Assembly: GCF_905220565.1 (NCBI RefSeq)
Contig: NC_059414.1
Span: forward strand, 14,010,001-14,074,000
DNA length: 64,000 nucleotides
Origin: Melitaea cinxia
Taxonomy: Eukaryota; Arthropoda; Insecta; Lepidoptera; Nymphalidae
Direction: 5' to 3'
Shown piece by piece: positions 34,897 to 48,049 of this stretch (within the stretch, counting starts at the first letter, position 1; each line of letters opens with the position of its first letter). The position numbers were made by a program, and so were the translations under genes. The notes beneath the pieces are model-generated. The model had not been told where the DNA came from and ran no database searches. It was given only the letters and a program-made list of their open reading frames with translations.

Positions 34897-37800
34897 ATGC
34901 AGCTCACGGGGTTTCGCAACTACACTCCCGAAGATGGTAAGCGCTATTCACACCACCGGCTAGAATTACTGCCGGGAATACAGTTGTTCTAAAAGTTCCA
35001 GAACGTTGTTCTAGAAGTCGAAGAAACGATGCTCTACAAGTTCCTAAACAATCTATACACTATTTAATATTGTCCTCTTTCTGGTAATGATCAACCGAGC
35101 TAGGGATCACTTCTGTTAAGGAATAATTCCTTATCCGCTATAATAATATATTGGTGGATGTTCAATTTTCTGAATTTATTCTTAGGCGTTTTTGATTATT
35201 TTAATATAAAAATATGAATCAGCTTTAAGCTAATTGATGACATAAATAATGTTCTCATGCAGGTACACCTGCTAACTATCACTTCAGCCTATCGCAGACC
35301 GCTGCTGGACATAGGCCTCCCCAAGTTCGCGCGAGACTTTATGGCGCGAACTCATGTGTTTTGCCGATAGTCACCACGCTGGGCAGGCGGGTTGGTAACC
35401 GCAGGGCTGGCTTTGTCGCACCGAAGACGGTAACTATGCCTGCTAATTATGTAAAATGAAAATAATTGATGTTACAATAACTAACTAAATATAGGACGAA
35501 ACATCTTTAAAAACTGATAATATTGTTAACAAGTTCTAAAATATGGTATCTTATAAGTTTTTCCGCATCCAGTGTGAACATCGAAACTAAATCCAAATCG
35601 GAAAAAATAGAACTTTGTATGAATTTCGTCTTTTGCCCGTTAACCTTCACATCGAATACGTAATACATTTTTGCGTATATTCCAAATTATTCATGAAAAA
35701 TTTCGAATGTAAAAGTATGAACAACAAATTGCTTACAGTGCGTAGGTTTAATTTAGTACAGAGCCAAAAACGAATTCACACAACGCCATAAAGTATTTAA
35801 CCCATTGTATTTAGGCAATTATGACGGTAAAATTATTTTAAATTTGATGACCTGACTGGCTTTTCCTATTTGCATAATATACTTGGTGTACTTTAGCTTT
35901 TTAATTAAAACGATGTCGTATAACAAGTTGTGTATAAGTATATAAGTGTCTTGTTGAATTGAGTTATTTTTTTTTTATACAACTAGGCCGGCAAACAACA
36001 TACATTCAAACCGGAAAAAGATATATATATTTTTAATTTAAAAATTAACATCCACGCGCTCAAAATGCCCATGCCTTTTGTTAAACATGCATTATAATTA
36101 TATTAATACTACAGGACCAATTACTGGGACCAACGGCTTAACGTGCTCTCCGAGGCACGGTGGGGAGACCCACAAATACAGACATGCAAACTGGAAAGAA
36201 ATATTTGTACAAATACAAATATCCATCCCGAGTGGGAATCGACCCCGCAAACCGTCGATGTTTGAGGCGAGTACTCGCACTATACTTACACCTGAGCGGG
36301 GAAATTTGTAAAAGCAAATTATGCTGAAAAGAATCATATTGTTTTCTAATGTTAACGCAAATTTCACTGATTATAATTAAACGGTCACAGCCATGGATTG
36401 TACCTGTTGCGCTGGCGGTTGCGGGTTCGATCCCCGCACATGACAAACATTTGTATTGGCCATACACGTGTTTGCAGTGGTCAGTGTTTTAGAAATATTT
36501 TTGTTTTGTAACTCTGTGAGCTGAACAATATTTTTTTTAAATCCACGCGGACGAAGTCGCAGTCACAGCTCGTAAATAAATAAAATAATACTCATATTCT
36601 AAGCACAGCGTGTCAACTGAACAGTATGTGCGTCATAGTTATGTTTGTTATTAAATACCGCTGAGTCACGCTCATCGCTCCAATGACCACTAAATCACCG
36701 AGCTCAATACTAAATTAATGAACCACACTGCGAGCATTTGATCACGCCGACCGATTGCAAACGAAACTCATAAATTAATTAATCGATGGTACGAAGTCTT
36801 TCATTGTGAAAAATCTATACATTTAATGAAGAAAGATATAATGTCGAAAATTACTTTTTAATTTGATATGAATAAAATTAAAATATTGAATAATTTAAAG
36901 GTATACAATTGCAAAATATGTACACTAGGTATCTGAGTCAAATAATCGCGAATTGTGACGTAATTTATGAATGGCCCCTAAGTCAAAGGAAACTGTTATT
37001 TAGTATGAATATACGTAAAACAATATATGAACCATTATTATACGGTTAGACTGTTTTGTTTCTTTCGTACTTAAATCTGGTGACTCACAGGTGCGTATGA
37101 CATAATATAGGCACTAAAAATAATTTCCATAACATTGACAGTCTTCGTTTACAATGTTATAACTAATGGTCTAATGAGAATTAATAAAGCAAGCTATGTA
37201 TTAAATATATTACGTGTGTACGTGTACTCCTGAACAGGAGATGATTTTCATTGATATTTTTCATTTCCAAAATATTTTTTTCTAATTTAATTTTCAAACC
37301 ATGTCTAATATAACTTTAAGTTTTTTTTTAAATAGCCTAGATCAAACGAGTCTATGTTTTCGTAGTTGGAATGGTGGAAATGTGAGATTGTAACTATTGG
37401 CCCCCTACATTATGTATCAATCCGCTCCAACCCGCAGTGGAGCAGCGTGGTGGATTAAGCTCCGATCCTTCTTATACATGAAGGAAGAGGCCTATGACCA
37501 GTAGTAGGATGTGACAGGCTGAATCGTTATTATATAGCAAACCTATTCGTGGAATGATTTACGGAATTCACGTTACTAGCACAAATAGTGTTCACACTAC
37601 TTGCCCATTCTATTTGTAATTTTATGTAACATCATTCTTCACAAATAGGAAGAGTTTGCGAATGATGGATCCAACCATAAAATACTTGGCTAATAAAACG
37701 TGGTCTTGAGCTTTCGAAGCGAAACATCAAAGGGACGGTAATATATGATCGAATTAGTTAAACCCAGACAATATTTTGACAGTGGTAAGTGATATATGCG

Positions 37801-39026
37801 ACCTAATTAAAACTGTCCATCTATATTTTATAGAACTTCATAAAACAGTTAATTATGTTAAGTAAAGACACTGAAGATGTTTGCGTTTCAGAATTCTTCT
37901 GAATTTAATTACTTCTAATGTACCTACTGTCAAGCGACAGTGAACAGTGAAGCAGTCTGGTGATTTCATCCAACCTATCCGATCTTCTACTAGATAAGAT
38001 TTAATAGCTTATCGACTAGGGATATAAGACAGAATTTTGTTACAGGATTTTTTTTGTTTCTTTTCCTCAGTTTCATGAATATAATTTTTTTTTGTGCAGT
38101 GCGGCAAAGCTGCGTGGCCACGGCATTAAACAATATAGCCACACCATCTCTTCCCGTGGGTGTCGTAAGAGGCGACTAAGGGACAACACAGTTCCACAAC
38201 CACCTTGGAATTTATAAAGCCGACCGATGACGGAATAACCATGCTGGCTTTGAATTACACAGGTCGAAAACGGATACTGATAGTTACCGTCTTCGGTGCG
38301 ACAAAGCCAGCCCTGCGGTCACCAACCTGCGTGCCCAACGTGGTGACTATGGGCAACACACATCGGTTCACGCCATTTTTTGGCGCGAACTTGTGGAGGG
38401 ATGTCCAGCAGTGGACTGCAATAGGTGATGATTTTTTTTTGGTTGTTGGTACCTCTAGTTGCTATCAGTCTTGACATGTGTCCTCGAATAGAGAGTTCAT
38501 AGGTTTACAGAAGTCAGATAGCTGCTATGTGAATATGTAAATCTACTGTGAACAGGTGGATCAAGACTAAAATCTGGATAAGCTTTGGAAAAAAGGCAAA
38601 ATATTTTTTTTGTAGGTTCCGAGTATTATTTGGTTAAGGTGATATACAACCTTTTTTTTTTAGTTACGTGTGTCTATTTTATCTTATTTTCATAACTTTA
38701 AGGTTGACTTTATGTAAAAAAATAGATTGTTATATATAAAAAAGGCTACAAAATTGAAAGTCAATAATTATCTATAATTAATTTGATACACAGTCGATGC
38801 GTGTGGTCAGCTAACGCGGTAATAATTGCGATCGAGAGATTCTCCGTTATTTTTGGACTAGTCCGCGCATTTGAGTGAATCATCTGACTCCGCAGGTATA
38901 CACGAACATGTCGCAGTCGCCGTACAAGGAGCAGATATCCAATATTACATCTTATTGTGTTTTGGTTTTATATTTCCTTTTTGTTATATTTTAAGAATTC
39001 GATTTCATAGCAGCTTAATTTGGTAA
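34897..39026 (+). CDS. Probable two-exon small-ORF gene with hydrophobic C-terminal half
   Basis: Exon 1, 34897-34936, encodes MQLTGFRNYTPED plus one base, followed by a strong donor G|gtaagc. The best downstream match is an exon starting at 38896 after gactccgcag. Joined, the frame gives 56 residues ending TAA at 39024, with a hydrophobic run (YYILLCFGFIFPFCYIL) typical of a single membrane helix. In the same second exon another frame starts at ATG 38908 (context cgaac) and gives a 28-residue peptide: MSQSPYKEQISNI then a hydrophobic tail VLVLYFLFVIF, TAA at 38992. The G/C-ending codons just after 38896 favour this second frame. A short, tail-anchored 28-residue peptide recalls insect sarcolamban-type SERCA regulators in size and layout, but I see no clear sequence match. 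Intermediate exons cannot be excluded. The gene lies in the long first intron of the minus-strand gene. Confidence 0.45.
34945..38085. other. Intronic DNA with SINE fragments
   Basis: Holds family C at 35268-35432 (inverted), family B pieces at 36105-36250 (inverted), 36385-36482 and 37418-37525, and a transposon end ccacgcggacgaagtcgcag at ~36541. No other gene signal seen. Confidence 0.6.
38085..38432 (+). mobile_element. Family C retroposon, longest + copy
   Basis: cccgtgggtgtcgtaagagg, gtcttcggtgcgacaaagcc, cacgctgggc-type segment and tail atgtccagcagtggactgca. Complementary in body and tail to 1024-1345. Confidence 0.8.
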
Positions 39027-39058
39027 AGGTCTAAAGGAAAATTGAAATAATGTACTTG

Positions 39059-39064
39059 AATAAA
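39059..39064 (+). terminator. Poly(A) signal of the small + strand gene
   Basis: AATAAA 33 nt after the 56-codon stop (65 nt after the 28-codon stop), followed by a GU/U-rich stretch (gatgttgtcttttttgt), the expected order for 3' end formation. Confidence 0.5.
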
Positions 39065-39084
39065 GATGTTGTCTTTTTTGTATA

Positions 39085-42000
39085 AAAGAATTGACATCAT
39101 GATTATGTGTTCTTATGTAATTTTTTTATTAATATACCTACCACTGAGTTACGATTCGCCTGCTGACGGGCTTTTACCGTAGTTTACGCAACAGGGGCAT
39201 TGCAAGCGCTTCGCCGACTTTCCTCAGGAGATAATGTGTCATTTAAGTTTTTTCATTTTAAGTCTGTATCTATTTTTTGTGCACTTGCATGTAATAGCTA
39301 TTTGCATTAACTTATTATGTAATTTGGTTACGCTTACTTCTAACAGTATTTGAATACTCATTACATGCCATAAATTATTAGTTCCTTGCTACCACGTAAC
39401 TTGGCAGAAGTTTTACATTTAGATACGGATGTTAAAACTTACAAACGACGCCATTTTAATTTACTATAAGAAATGGATTTATAATAAATATAATTAATTA
39501 GCTTCCTTGTTCCCAAAAGTATTAAGTTCTTTCTTTTTTCTTTAAATCTAAAATCCTATATTTCAGGACGTGTATTTATCTACGTTTTAATTGTAAATGT
39601 ATAGTTACAATCGTTCCTTTTTATGTCCTTCATTCTGTCCCAAAAGTAATAATTTACTAACGTAATAGTTGCTTAAATTATAATAGATTGCTATTATCTG
39701 TATAATTCAGCGTTATCATTGAGCTTTGATTAACACCAGATGTAACATTATAAAATACTGTCCATCAACATTTTAAATTACGTTCCGAGATAAAAGTGTG
39801 CCCGACAACTGGGTCAGTCGAATAGAGCAATGGTTATAGAAATACGTAATGCTATGGTTACAGGACCCATTTAGTAACATTCAGAAAAAAAAAATATTTT
39901 AATGCCCTTGATAGGTACTCATTGGTATTGCTTGAATTGCGCCTGATATGTGAAGGTCTTACGACGTTTTCTTTACTTTTGAGTTCTAAGAATCTATTGA
40001 AACGCAAGTCTTACTATTAATTAAAAAAATGAAAGAACAAAAAGGACTTTCCAATCAATTACTTATCCAATCTGTTATTTTGCAGATGCGCGCAAATTCC
40101 TTTTGCTTATTTATAAATATGTATTTACATAACAAAAACCACAACTCGATCAGAACAATAAGCATAAATAAGAAGCAAAAAATGTTAGCTACAAAATTAA
40201 ACTGTAGCATTTGGAATAAATATAAAAAGTGCCGTGATGTAATCGTACTGTACGCGGAGTATCGCGTTACGTATTCTTTGGCTCTCGGCCAGACCACGCG
40301 ACAGCGCTTACTAATTACTGCTTGATATGGAATAAATTTTTTTACGGAATCTCGATTGGGTCAAGTAGACAAATTCATACTTAATCATAGCTAACTTATT
40401 TCCCGAGTCTATGTTGTTTATTATAATAAATACATTTTACTTACAGAGAGAAGAAATTTTGATCAGATTTTGAATGCTCAACGCTAACAAAATTAACATC
40501 ATTTAACGTTTAGTCAAAATCAAAATCATAATCAAAAACAGCTTTATTCAAATAGGCTCCAAGAGCACTTTCGAATCGACATTTTACAAATTATTACAGT
40601 GTATAAATAATTACAGTGCTTATAAAATCATTGTTTCATAAAATTTACCAACTCACTGGCTTGAATGGTGAAATAATATGTTTGTAAGTAATGATAAAAT
40701 GTCTAAGAAATAAAATTTAAAAGCTTAAGACTTGGTTGAAATCTGTAGTAGTTTTGTGTGACGCGCGTTCAATAGCAGAGTTCTGCTGTATGGTTTTATT
40801 TATGAATAAGATACAACAAGTTTTGCACGTGCACACCGCAACCCAAAGTTTAACGACATGGCCTTAGATCTAAATTTTATAGACAAAGAATGGATTTTGA
40901 CTAAGAATTTTATGCAGCTCCCTAACCGTAACTAAAATTAAATTTTTGGATAATTTCGGATAGAAGAGCTGTCTAAATAAAACATTTCATGCTAGGTATC
41001 CCCGTCAACCAACACACTAGCCATCCAAATTGCACCTGTGCATCCTTGTGGGCCATCGAAACTTTATGTAAAGTTAGTTAAAGTAAAATAATTGAAGTGA
41101 AAGAAGAACAGATAAGTAATAAATGCGATCTTGATCTTATTGTTCTTGTTGATATTTTGCGACATTTCATCTCATTCATTTTATTTTGTAGTTGTATTTC
41201 TTTTTATAAATTACAAGAATAATTGTTTTGCTGAGTCATTTGTTACCTGAAATAAAGATTTATTTATTTATTTTGTTTATTTTTCACATAAGATCTCGGG
41301 AGGTGAGTACATTATAAATAATGTTATATACTGTTGTTTTGAATGTATTTCTCACCAAGAGTATAAAAATTAATACACTTATATGTTGAAAATGGTGGAT
41401 TTTTCGTATAAACTGTAATTTTACATAATGTGCGTAATTTTATTATTTTGTTTGATATATACTATCGACATGTATTATTTTTTTGTATAAGGTTGTGTTT
41501 TAAATTCCAGGTTTATAAAATCATCATCATTCATCAATTTTTTTTGTCATAGATCTATTCACGATATTTTATATTTAGCACCTTCATAATTTGCAACTGT
41601 AACTGCATAAGCTTCCTTTTTAGCGCAGCGGGTTAATTGTATTTGTATCATAATTTGCAATAGTTGTTAAAATCGCAAATTAATTCAACCAACCGAAACG
41701 CAAGATTATTATTACACTAAGCGAGAGAGAAAACTAGAAAAAAGATTTTTTTTTGAAGATTTTGATTTGAAGTTCCTTCTAAACTTTCGCGCTATCGTGC
41801 TCTGGCTAAAATCAAAATATTACAATATAATTTTCAAAGTTCTCTAACGCTTCAAATCGATCTGCTTCTGGTTGATATAAAGATGAATAAACAGTCCAAA
41901 TAAATACAACACTGTATAGCATACTTAAATATAAATGCCCCGATATAAAATGATTTAGCGCTGTAACGAATTGGTAAACATATTTTCATTTTCTACGTTC

Positions 42001-44180
42001 AGACTCATAAATGTATTAAAATAAGTGGGAAATAGTTTTGCTAAATATACTAGATGTTATATTATTTAAATTTAAGTTCCTCAAGATAAATTATTATTAT
42101 ACAAAATCGTTTCAAAGTTATGTAAACACTTGAGTGAGTTCAGAATGCTTTCCGTTCGCGAGCCGTTTTCGTCAACGGAAAACTAACTACCGAATCTATA
42201 TGTTATTCAATTTCAGAAGATTATTCAGCTAAAATATAATTCGCTCGTATTATTTGTAGCATTTTGTATGGAAAAACTTTAGAAAAATTGGCTTTTTTTA
42301 AATACATACACATGTTGACATGTCTCCTTAATTTCCATTTACATAACAATAAAAATAATGTTAGTACGAAAAGGTCGTCAAAAAGCGTTTGAAAACGAAA
42401 GATCACTGAAAAAAATTTGTCACATTTATTTAGCATTTATATTCTTACAAGTAATATGTAAAGGAAAGATGGTCCGAAAAAGTTTGAAATAATTCCAATT
42501 GTAATTATTTCAAATAATTGTAAATAAAATAAAAAAAAAAAAATGTATAAAAACTTTACACTTTAAATCGAAGGTAAACCTTGTTCAAGTCAATTTTCTC
42601 TTATTTTTTAAAAAGTTTCCGTATTATAATAGAGTCAAATATCTTAAAGGGAATTTTAATAGCATCCAAATATGGGATTCAGAAAACGGAATTTATCGCG
42701 TGAATCATAAGGAGAGCGTAGGACGGGTACGGTGGACCAACTTTGTTATTAGTGCAAACGAAATTAACATTTATTTGTAATGATTTTAACACCATCTTCC
42801 AATAAACAGCTTGTAACGTAAGTTGATGTAGCTGTGTAGCTCTGAGATGAACTAACGATGCGTTATTTATAACTTTACTACGAAATCGAACCGAATACGT
42901 AAATACATTCTGATTTGGTGAATAATTTAATTGTTTTATCGCATCCTATTGTTTTTTGATAACTTATCTTTTCCATTTTCAATTGTTACTTGACGTCGAA
43001 TGTGTCAATTTATATTATTTTATACATCATACTGTAAGCTAGTTGTGCGTCAGTACTATTAATGCCATCAAATCAAAGTAATCAAGCGAATACCTTATAT
43101 CAAAATGAAAAAAACAATATTTAACAAAATATGTTCTATAATATTGAAGACAAATGTATAGCTTCATATAAAGTGAAAAACTTCAAAAGTGATTTATAAT
43201 CCAGTAATAATTACATCAACGCCTTCTAGATGTATATCACGAAGGGGCGTTCCAGAGGGAACGATTCTAGGTCATGTTTTGTTTTTAATATTCATTAATG
43301 ATTAGCTTTCTATTATAAACTACATTTAATGATTTTGTAAACAATAATGATATATTGTTTACATTATTATTAAAGATCTTCAGTAAGAGTTGCATGCTGA
43401 GAATGTGCAATGATTGTGTAATTTCTTATGAGTAATGTAAATAAGTAAATATCATTTTAATTGTTTAGTTTGTGAAACTAGCTTCTACGATAACTTAGTC
43501 TGTTACATCTATACGTTTTTAAAATTTTTTATAATTAACAGTTTTTCATAATATTATATCATTTGAATCATTTGTATAATTAAATATAGTATGTGTATAA
43601 TTACGTACAGTATGTGCAAAAAAGTACAACAAACTGTAAAAATATATTTAGTCTTTCTTATTAATTTTCAATTTTTACTTCATTAATTTAACTTTTAAAT
43701 TATTTCAATAAAAAATAATATTCTGATTGAAGATGAACGTTGATGATCATGTTGTAATTGTACTCGCATCATAAATTATTAAGTTATAATCATTTCTTTC
43801 GTGATCACAGTTCCTCATAAAACGTTAAATTATGATTGAAGTTGTCTTATTCAAACGAGCTTTTAGTTCATTTGGATAAAGTACATTTCCTATTGAGATT
43901 GCTGCATATAATAATAAACGTTTTTTATTTATTATATACTTTATCATTTGATGTTGTATTTTTATATTTCCGAAAAGTTTATAGGCCGTAGTTATAATAA
44001 AAAAAATATCGAGAAAACGGAGCTATGTAGAGAGCTTACTTGCACGTGAGTCTTATGAAAGAAGCCTACTTGCAATTAGTAAAATGAAAATATTAATAAG
44101 TAAAAATTATAATTGTAACATGTACAGAATAGTGAGCGTGTACATGATTCACATTAATTAACATATATTATCGTGCACAC
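39085..44180. other. AT-rich intronic DNA, few identifiable repeats
   Basis: Contains a family A fragment (39140-39232, inverted), a probable LINE 3' end in inverse orientation (40500-40700: ctttattcaaataggct, actttcgaatcgacat) and a LINE RT scrap at 43240-43330. No exon with codon bias found. Confidence 0.5.
43240..43330 (+). mobile_element. LINE reverse-transcriptase scrap
   Basis: Translates to KGVPEGTILGHVLFLIFIND, the conserved block before the YADD box, and then stops. Confidence 0.6.
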
Positions 44181-44185
44181 ATACA

Positions 44186-44527
44186 CGACGCCTTGGCGCA
44201 ACGGTCACAGCACTGGTTTGTGACTGTTGCGCTGGCGGTTGCGGGTTCGATCCCGCACATCACAATCATTTGTATTGGCCATACAGATGTTTGTCGTAAT
44301 CTAGGTGTTTTTGTGCAGTCCTTGTGGGTCTCCCCATCGTGCCTCGGAGAGCACGTTAAGCCGTCGGGCCCGGTTGTTATCATGTACACTTGATAGCGAT
44401 CGTTACTCATAGTAGGGTATATACCCGCCAACCCGCATTGGAGCAGCGTAGTGGATTAAGCTCTGATCCTTCTCCTACATGGGGTAAGAGGCCGATGCCC
44501 AGTAGTGGGATATAACAGGCTAAAGCA
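44186..44527 (+). mobile_element. Family B tRNA-derived SINE, full length
   Basis: Head gacgccttggcgcaacggtc, box B gcgggttcgatcccgc, tail gatgcccagtagtgggatat + aacaggcta. Confidence 0.85.
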
Positions 44528-44799
44528 TACCGATTGTACAGTGACAGTTTGAGTGAATAGAAACCTAATGAATTATAATGTATTTTGAACTAATACATTT
44601 TATTAGTGATTATTCGATGTAAAGTATACAGTACTGATATATAAGTAAAATAAATGATAAGGGTTAAAATATAATATGAAATGTTAAGAATGTCACATGA
44701 TAGAAGAATGTTGACTGAAATATGAATGAATAGAATGTACAATAAGTACTCTGTTTATTTTTTATTTTTATTACTGGAGATAACTTAGCTTACTTTATT

Positions 44800-45392
44800 A
44801 ACCGACTTCCAAAAAAGGAGGAGGTTCTCAATTCGACTGTATTTTTTTTTTTTTTTTTTTTTTTTTTATGTATGTTACATCAGAACTTTTGACCGTGTGG
44901 ACCGATTTCGACAAATTTTGTTTTAATCGAAAGGTGGTGTGTGCCAATTGGTCCCATTTAAATTTATTTGCGATCTAACAACTACTTTTCGAGTTATATC
45001 TAATAATGCGTTTTTACTTGACGCTTTTTTCGTCGACCTACGTTGTATTATACCGCATAACTTTCTACTGGATGTACCGATTTTGATAATTCTTTTTTTG
45101 TTAGAAAGGGGACATTCCTAGTTTAGTACCATGATAAGGAAACCAGGATCTGATGATGGGATCCTAGAGAAATCGAGGGAAATTCTCGAAAATTCGCAAT
45201 AACTTTTTACTAGGTGTACCGATTTCGATAATTTTTAATTTAATCGAAAGCTGATGTTTATCATGTGGTCACGTATAAATTTTATTGAGATCTGATAACT
45301 ACTTTTTGAGTAATCTTTAATAACGCGTAGTTGCTTGACTATTTTTTCGTCGATCTACGTTGTATTACTTGTCGATGTAATTGAAGTCGGTT
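44800..45392 (+). mobile_element. Family E element with AACCGACTTC inverted termini, full copy
   Basis: Starts AACCGACTTC and ends GAAGTCGGTT (593 bp). The interior has three related segments (aatcgaaaggtggtgtgt; ggatgtaccgattttgataa; aatcgaaagctgatgtttat) and no ORF. The inverted ends suggest a MITE-like element; no clear target duplication. Confidence 0.65.
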
Positions 45393-46329
45393 TTTTTTTC
45401 GTTTGCGAGCAAACACAATTATTGTAGACCAATTCAGATTGATACCAATATAATGTAAGCGCTTAATGATTATAACTGACCTATTCCCTCCATCGACAAT
45501 ATTGATTATTAATTGAATAACACTTTTGTAAATAGTGAAACCAAAATGTTGAACTACCCGTTTTTAACACAAATCCCCTTGATTAATCAATTAATCTCGA
45601 TTAATCTACCGGTAAGTAACACAACCCTGTCTTACAGTGATAGCATGAGAATATATTTAGATCAACTCTTCAATCCGATGTCACACGAAACATTGTATCA
45701 ATTGCCATCGTACAGAGGTGATAATTACATGCACTTGTCGCTCCGCGGGAGTCGTTTTGACACTTGCCGTATACGGACGACCCGCTCGCTGGAACTTTTC
45801 CGATGTAATCGAATAACAAACAACATTTCACAACTGTAAAATTTCGTTATTTGCGTTTATACTTTATTTGTGTTAAGAACACTTTCTGAGAATTTATATT
45901 CGCTTGGTTTTGGTAATTGTTAGTACGATACCGTGTCTAACAATTTGGACGAAATAGAAATTTAATAACGCTATGTAAATTGTAATATATACGCTTAAAG
46001 TAAAACAAAATATTTATGTACTTTTACGTTTCTATATAAGTCAAACAACTAGTAACAATGGTGTTATTATATAGATTTTGTGTTAGCAATAAAAAATGTA
46101 TTGTAGTCCGAGATTTCACTCGCGGCAAATTGTAATTAGCAATAACTTGACGCGATCTCGTACATCTGCATTGATAATGATTCAATATAAACATCGATTA
46201 CGCAGACTGCTACGAATTCGCAAACACCCATGTGAAACGAACGCACACAGTCATGTATCATCAACATTTCTATATCAAAATCGCGTAAACAAAACACTGT
46301 TACAGAGAAAAACGAATGCAATTTCATAA
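45393..46329. other. AT-rich sequence between a repeat and the CpG block
   Basis: A 108-codon open frame at 45513-45839 (+) has no recognisable domain and poor codon bias; not called a gene. Confidence 0.5.
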
Positions 46330-46333
46330 TCAC

Positions 46334-46361
46334 CTCCGGCTTCGGGGAGCATTTGCGACAT
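46334..46361 (-). CDS. Candidate first coding exon (1a) of the minus-strand gene
   Basis: Within the CpG-rich block, the minus strand reads ATG TCG CAA ATG CTC CCC GAA GCC GGA G followed by GTGATT. It ends in the phase (one base, G) needed to complete a Glu codon with the AA of the 70-nt exon. The frame is open upstream to an ATG at 46493, so the coding part could be 53 codons longer. The donor GTGATT is imperfect, and the join across ~13.5 kb is inferred from phase and context only. Confidence 0.45.
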
Positions 46362-47065
46362 CCAAATATCTGTGAGACACAACACTCGCGAGACCGCGCA
46401 CCGACGCGGGCCGTAACGGACACTGGCGGACGATGACGGACGCGGGCGGACGGTCGGTGACCGGTGGGTGGCTGGTCTGCGGGCTGGATGCACTGCCGAT
46501 GCGCCTTATCAGAACAGGGGTCGGAGGCGAGTCGCGCGCGCTGCGTCCGCGCCGTCTAATCTAAATACAGACAACGCGGCCCCGACCAAAATCGCTCGTA
46601 TTGCTTTCCATACGGCCTAAATTTAGAGGCCGCTCGCTACAGAAATAAATGCGTTTTTACGTGTTTTTCACGAGTATTAGACGGGAATAGAGAGCGTTTT
46701 CGCGGAGGCTGGTTCCGTGCCAGCGCGCGGGAAATCCGAGATTCATGCCGTATTTGGCAGGCGGTGCGCGATCAGAGACGCTTTTGGATATTTAGTTTCG
46801 TCGAGTGCGTCCCGAGCGCCCGCACCGCGCTAATTCGAGCCGCTTCCTGCTGCGGATCGTGCCTTATATGGACACGCGTTTTCACGCTACGAATAACGGG
46901 ACTACGCAATCGGAAATAAAACTCAATACCGTCTTATTTTTAGCGTCGATTTATACGCGTCAATAACGATGAGTAATTCCCACTAGATAAATAGTAATTT
47001 TAACGATTAAGCAATATTGGAAAAAAAATAATAAAGCAAATATACGAGACGCGCGGAGTACTGAC

Positions 47066-47105
47066 CTATATTCGTCATTATAGACGATCGGCGGCGCGCG
47101 TACAT
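47066..47105 (-). CDS. Candidate alternative first coding exon (1b) of the minus-strand gene
   Basis: On the minus strand, an ATG at 47105 opens 13 codons (MYARRRSSIMTNI) plus one base G, then GTCAGT. The end phase is the same as candidate exon 1a and fits the same downstream exon. The stretch is locally GC-rich. This could be an alternative promoter product or chance. Confidence 0.25.
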
Positions 47106-48049
47106 TAGAAGTAAATTATTCATCACTGATAAGACGCCGTTGCGTCAGCTGTTCTCGATACGGCAATACATAAATCACGAGATTGTAATGATTTGAACAG
47201 AATTGATACTTTCATCAAGGATTTCCAGTAGCGTTCCTGGCATATCGAATGTTAATATAATAATTTCGAATAATAAGTACGTATATGTTCATTATCATTC
47301 AGGTAATATAAATATGAATGTTTATCACATAGTTTACGGTTCTTAAAATTTTAAAATACAAATTTTATAGCGTTTTATTAAGCTGTACAGGTTATCAACG
47401 AGAAATCATAAAGAAGATATGTCGATAATTGCGAACGCAGAATGTAAGGAAGCAGAAGTCGCCGTCCAATTAAAGGCATAGCTTTATTAAAGGCTGTATT
47501 ATCGCGGTGTACTCGCACTGGCTCGCTCACATTTCATATTATAATTGTCAGCCGCTTTATGCATAACTCGGCCCAATTAGCATAAGCTTAAGTCCCTATA
47601 GGCCCAACATTTGCATGTCGATGTACAGTGATATTGATAAATTGACGATGAAATTTTTGTTTCATACATTTTAAAGTATGAAAATCGGTGTTGTTCTGTT
47701 TTTAAGAATATTGTTTAAAAAAATATATTCACCTATATTATGTAGTTTCTATTATGAATATGTAAACGTTGAAGTTGAAAATTTAGAAGCCACTCTGTGG
47801 CGTACAGCGATTCTTTGACATGTGAAATTCCTAGGATAGACAAATCAGTTTATGATTGGAACAGTGTCTTTATTATCTAGAGAGAGGTTGGGCAGATTAG
47901 CGTATAGACCTGTTGCTAATACACATTATTTCGAGTTTCCTTAAATCATTCAATATGTTTTTGCTTCTGATTACGCCTGGTGAAATATACCGTCATATAC
48001 AATTCAAATATTAGGTCATCGTATTAAATTGTATCACATCTACCACCGG

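Larger units (their letters stand above)
46330..47110. promoter_or_regulatory. CpG-rich promoter-like block for the minus-strand gene
   Basis: CpG density jumps at 46.37-46.90 kb and again at 47.05-47.16 kb (repeated cgcg, gcgcgc, cgggcgg), against AT-rich surroundings and with no repeat-family match that I can see. It lies upstream of the 70-nt exon and large exon of the minus-strand gene, and contains both candidate first exons. A TSS is likely between 46.5 and 46.9 kb on the minus strand; no single start motif can be fixed. Confidence 0.55.

Noticed and set aside
40029..40325. Overlapping open frames on both strands (98 and 80 codons)
   Set aside because: Composition is like the surrounding intron, and both strands are open by chance; no recognisable motif.
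45513..45839. 108-codon open frame on the + strand
   Set aside because: AT-rich, no codon bias, no domain, no splice or promoter context.
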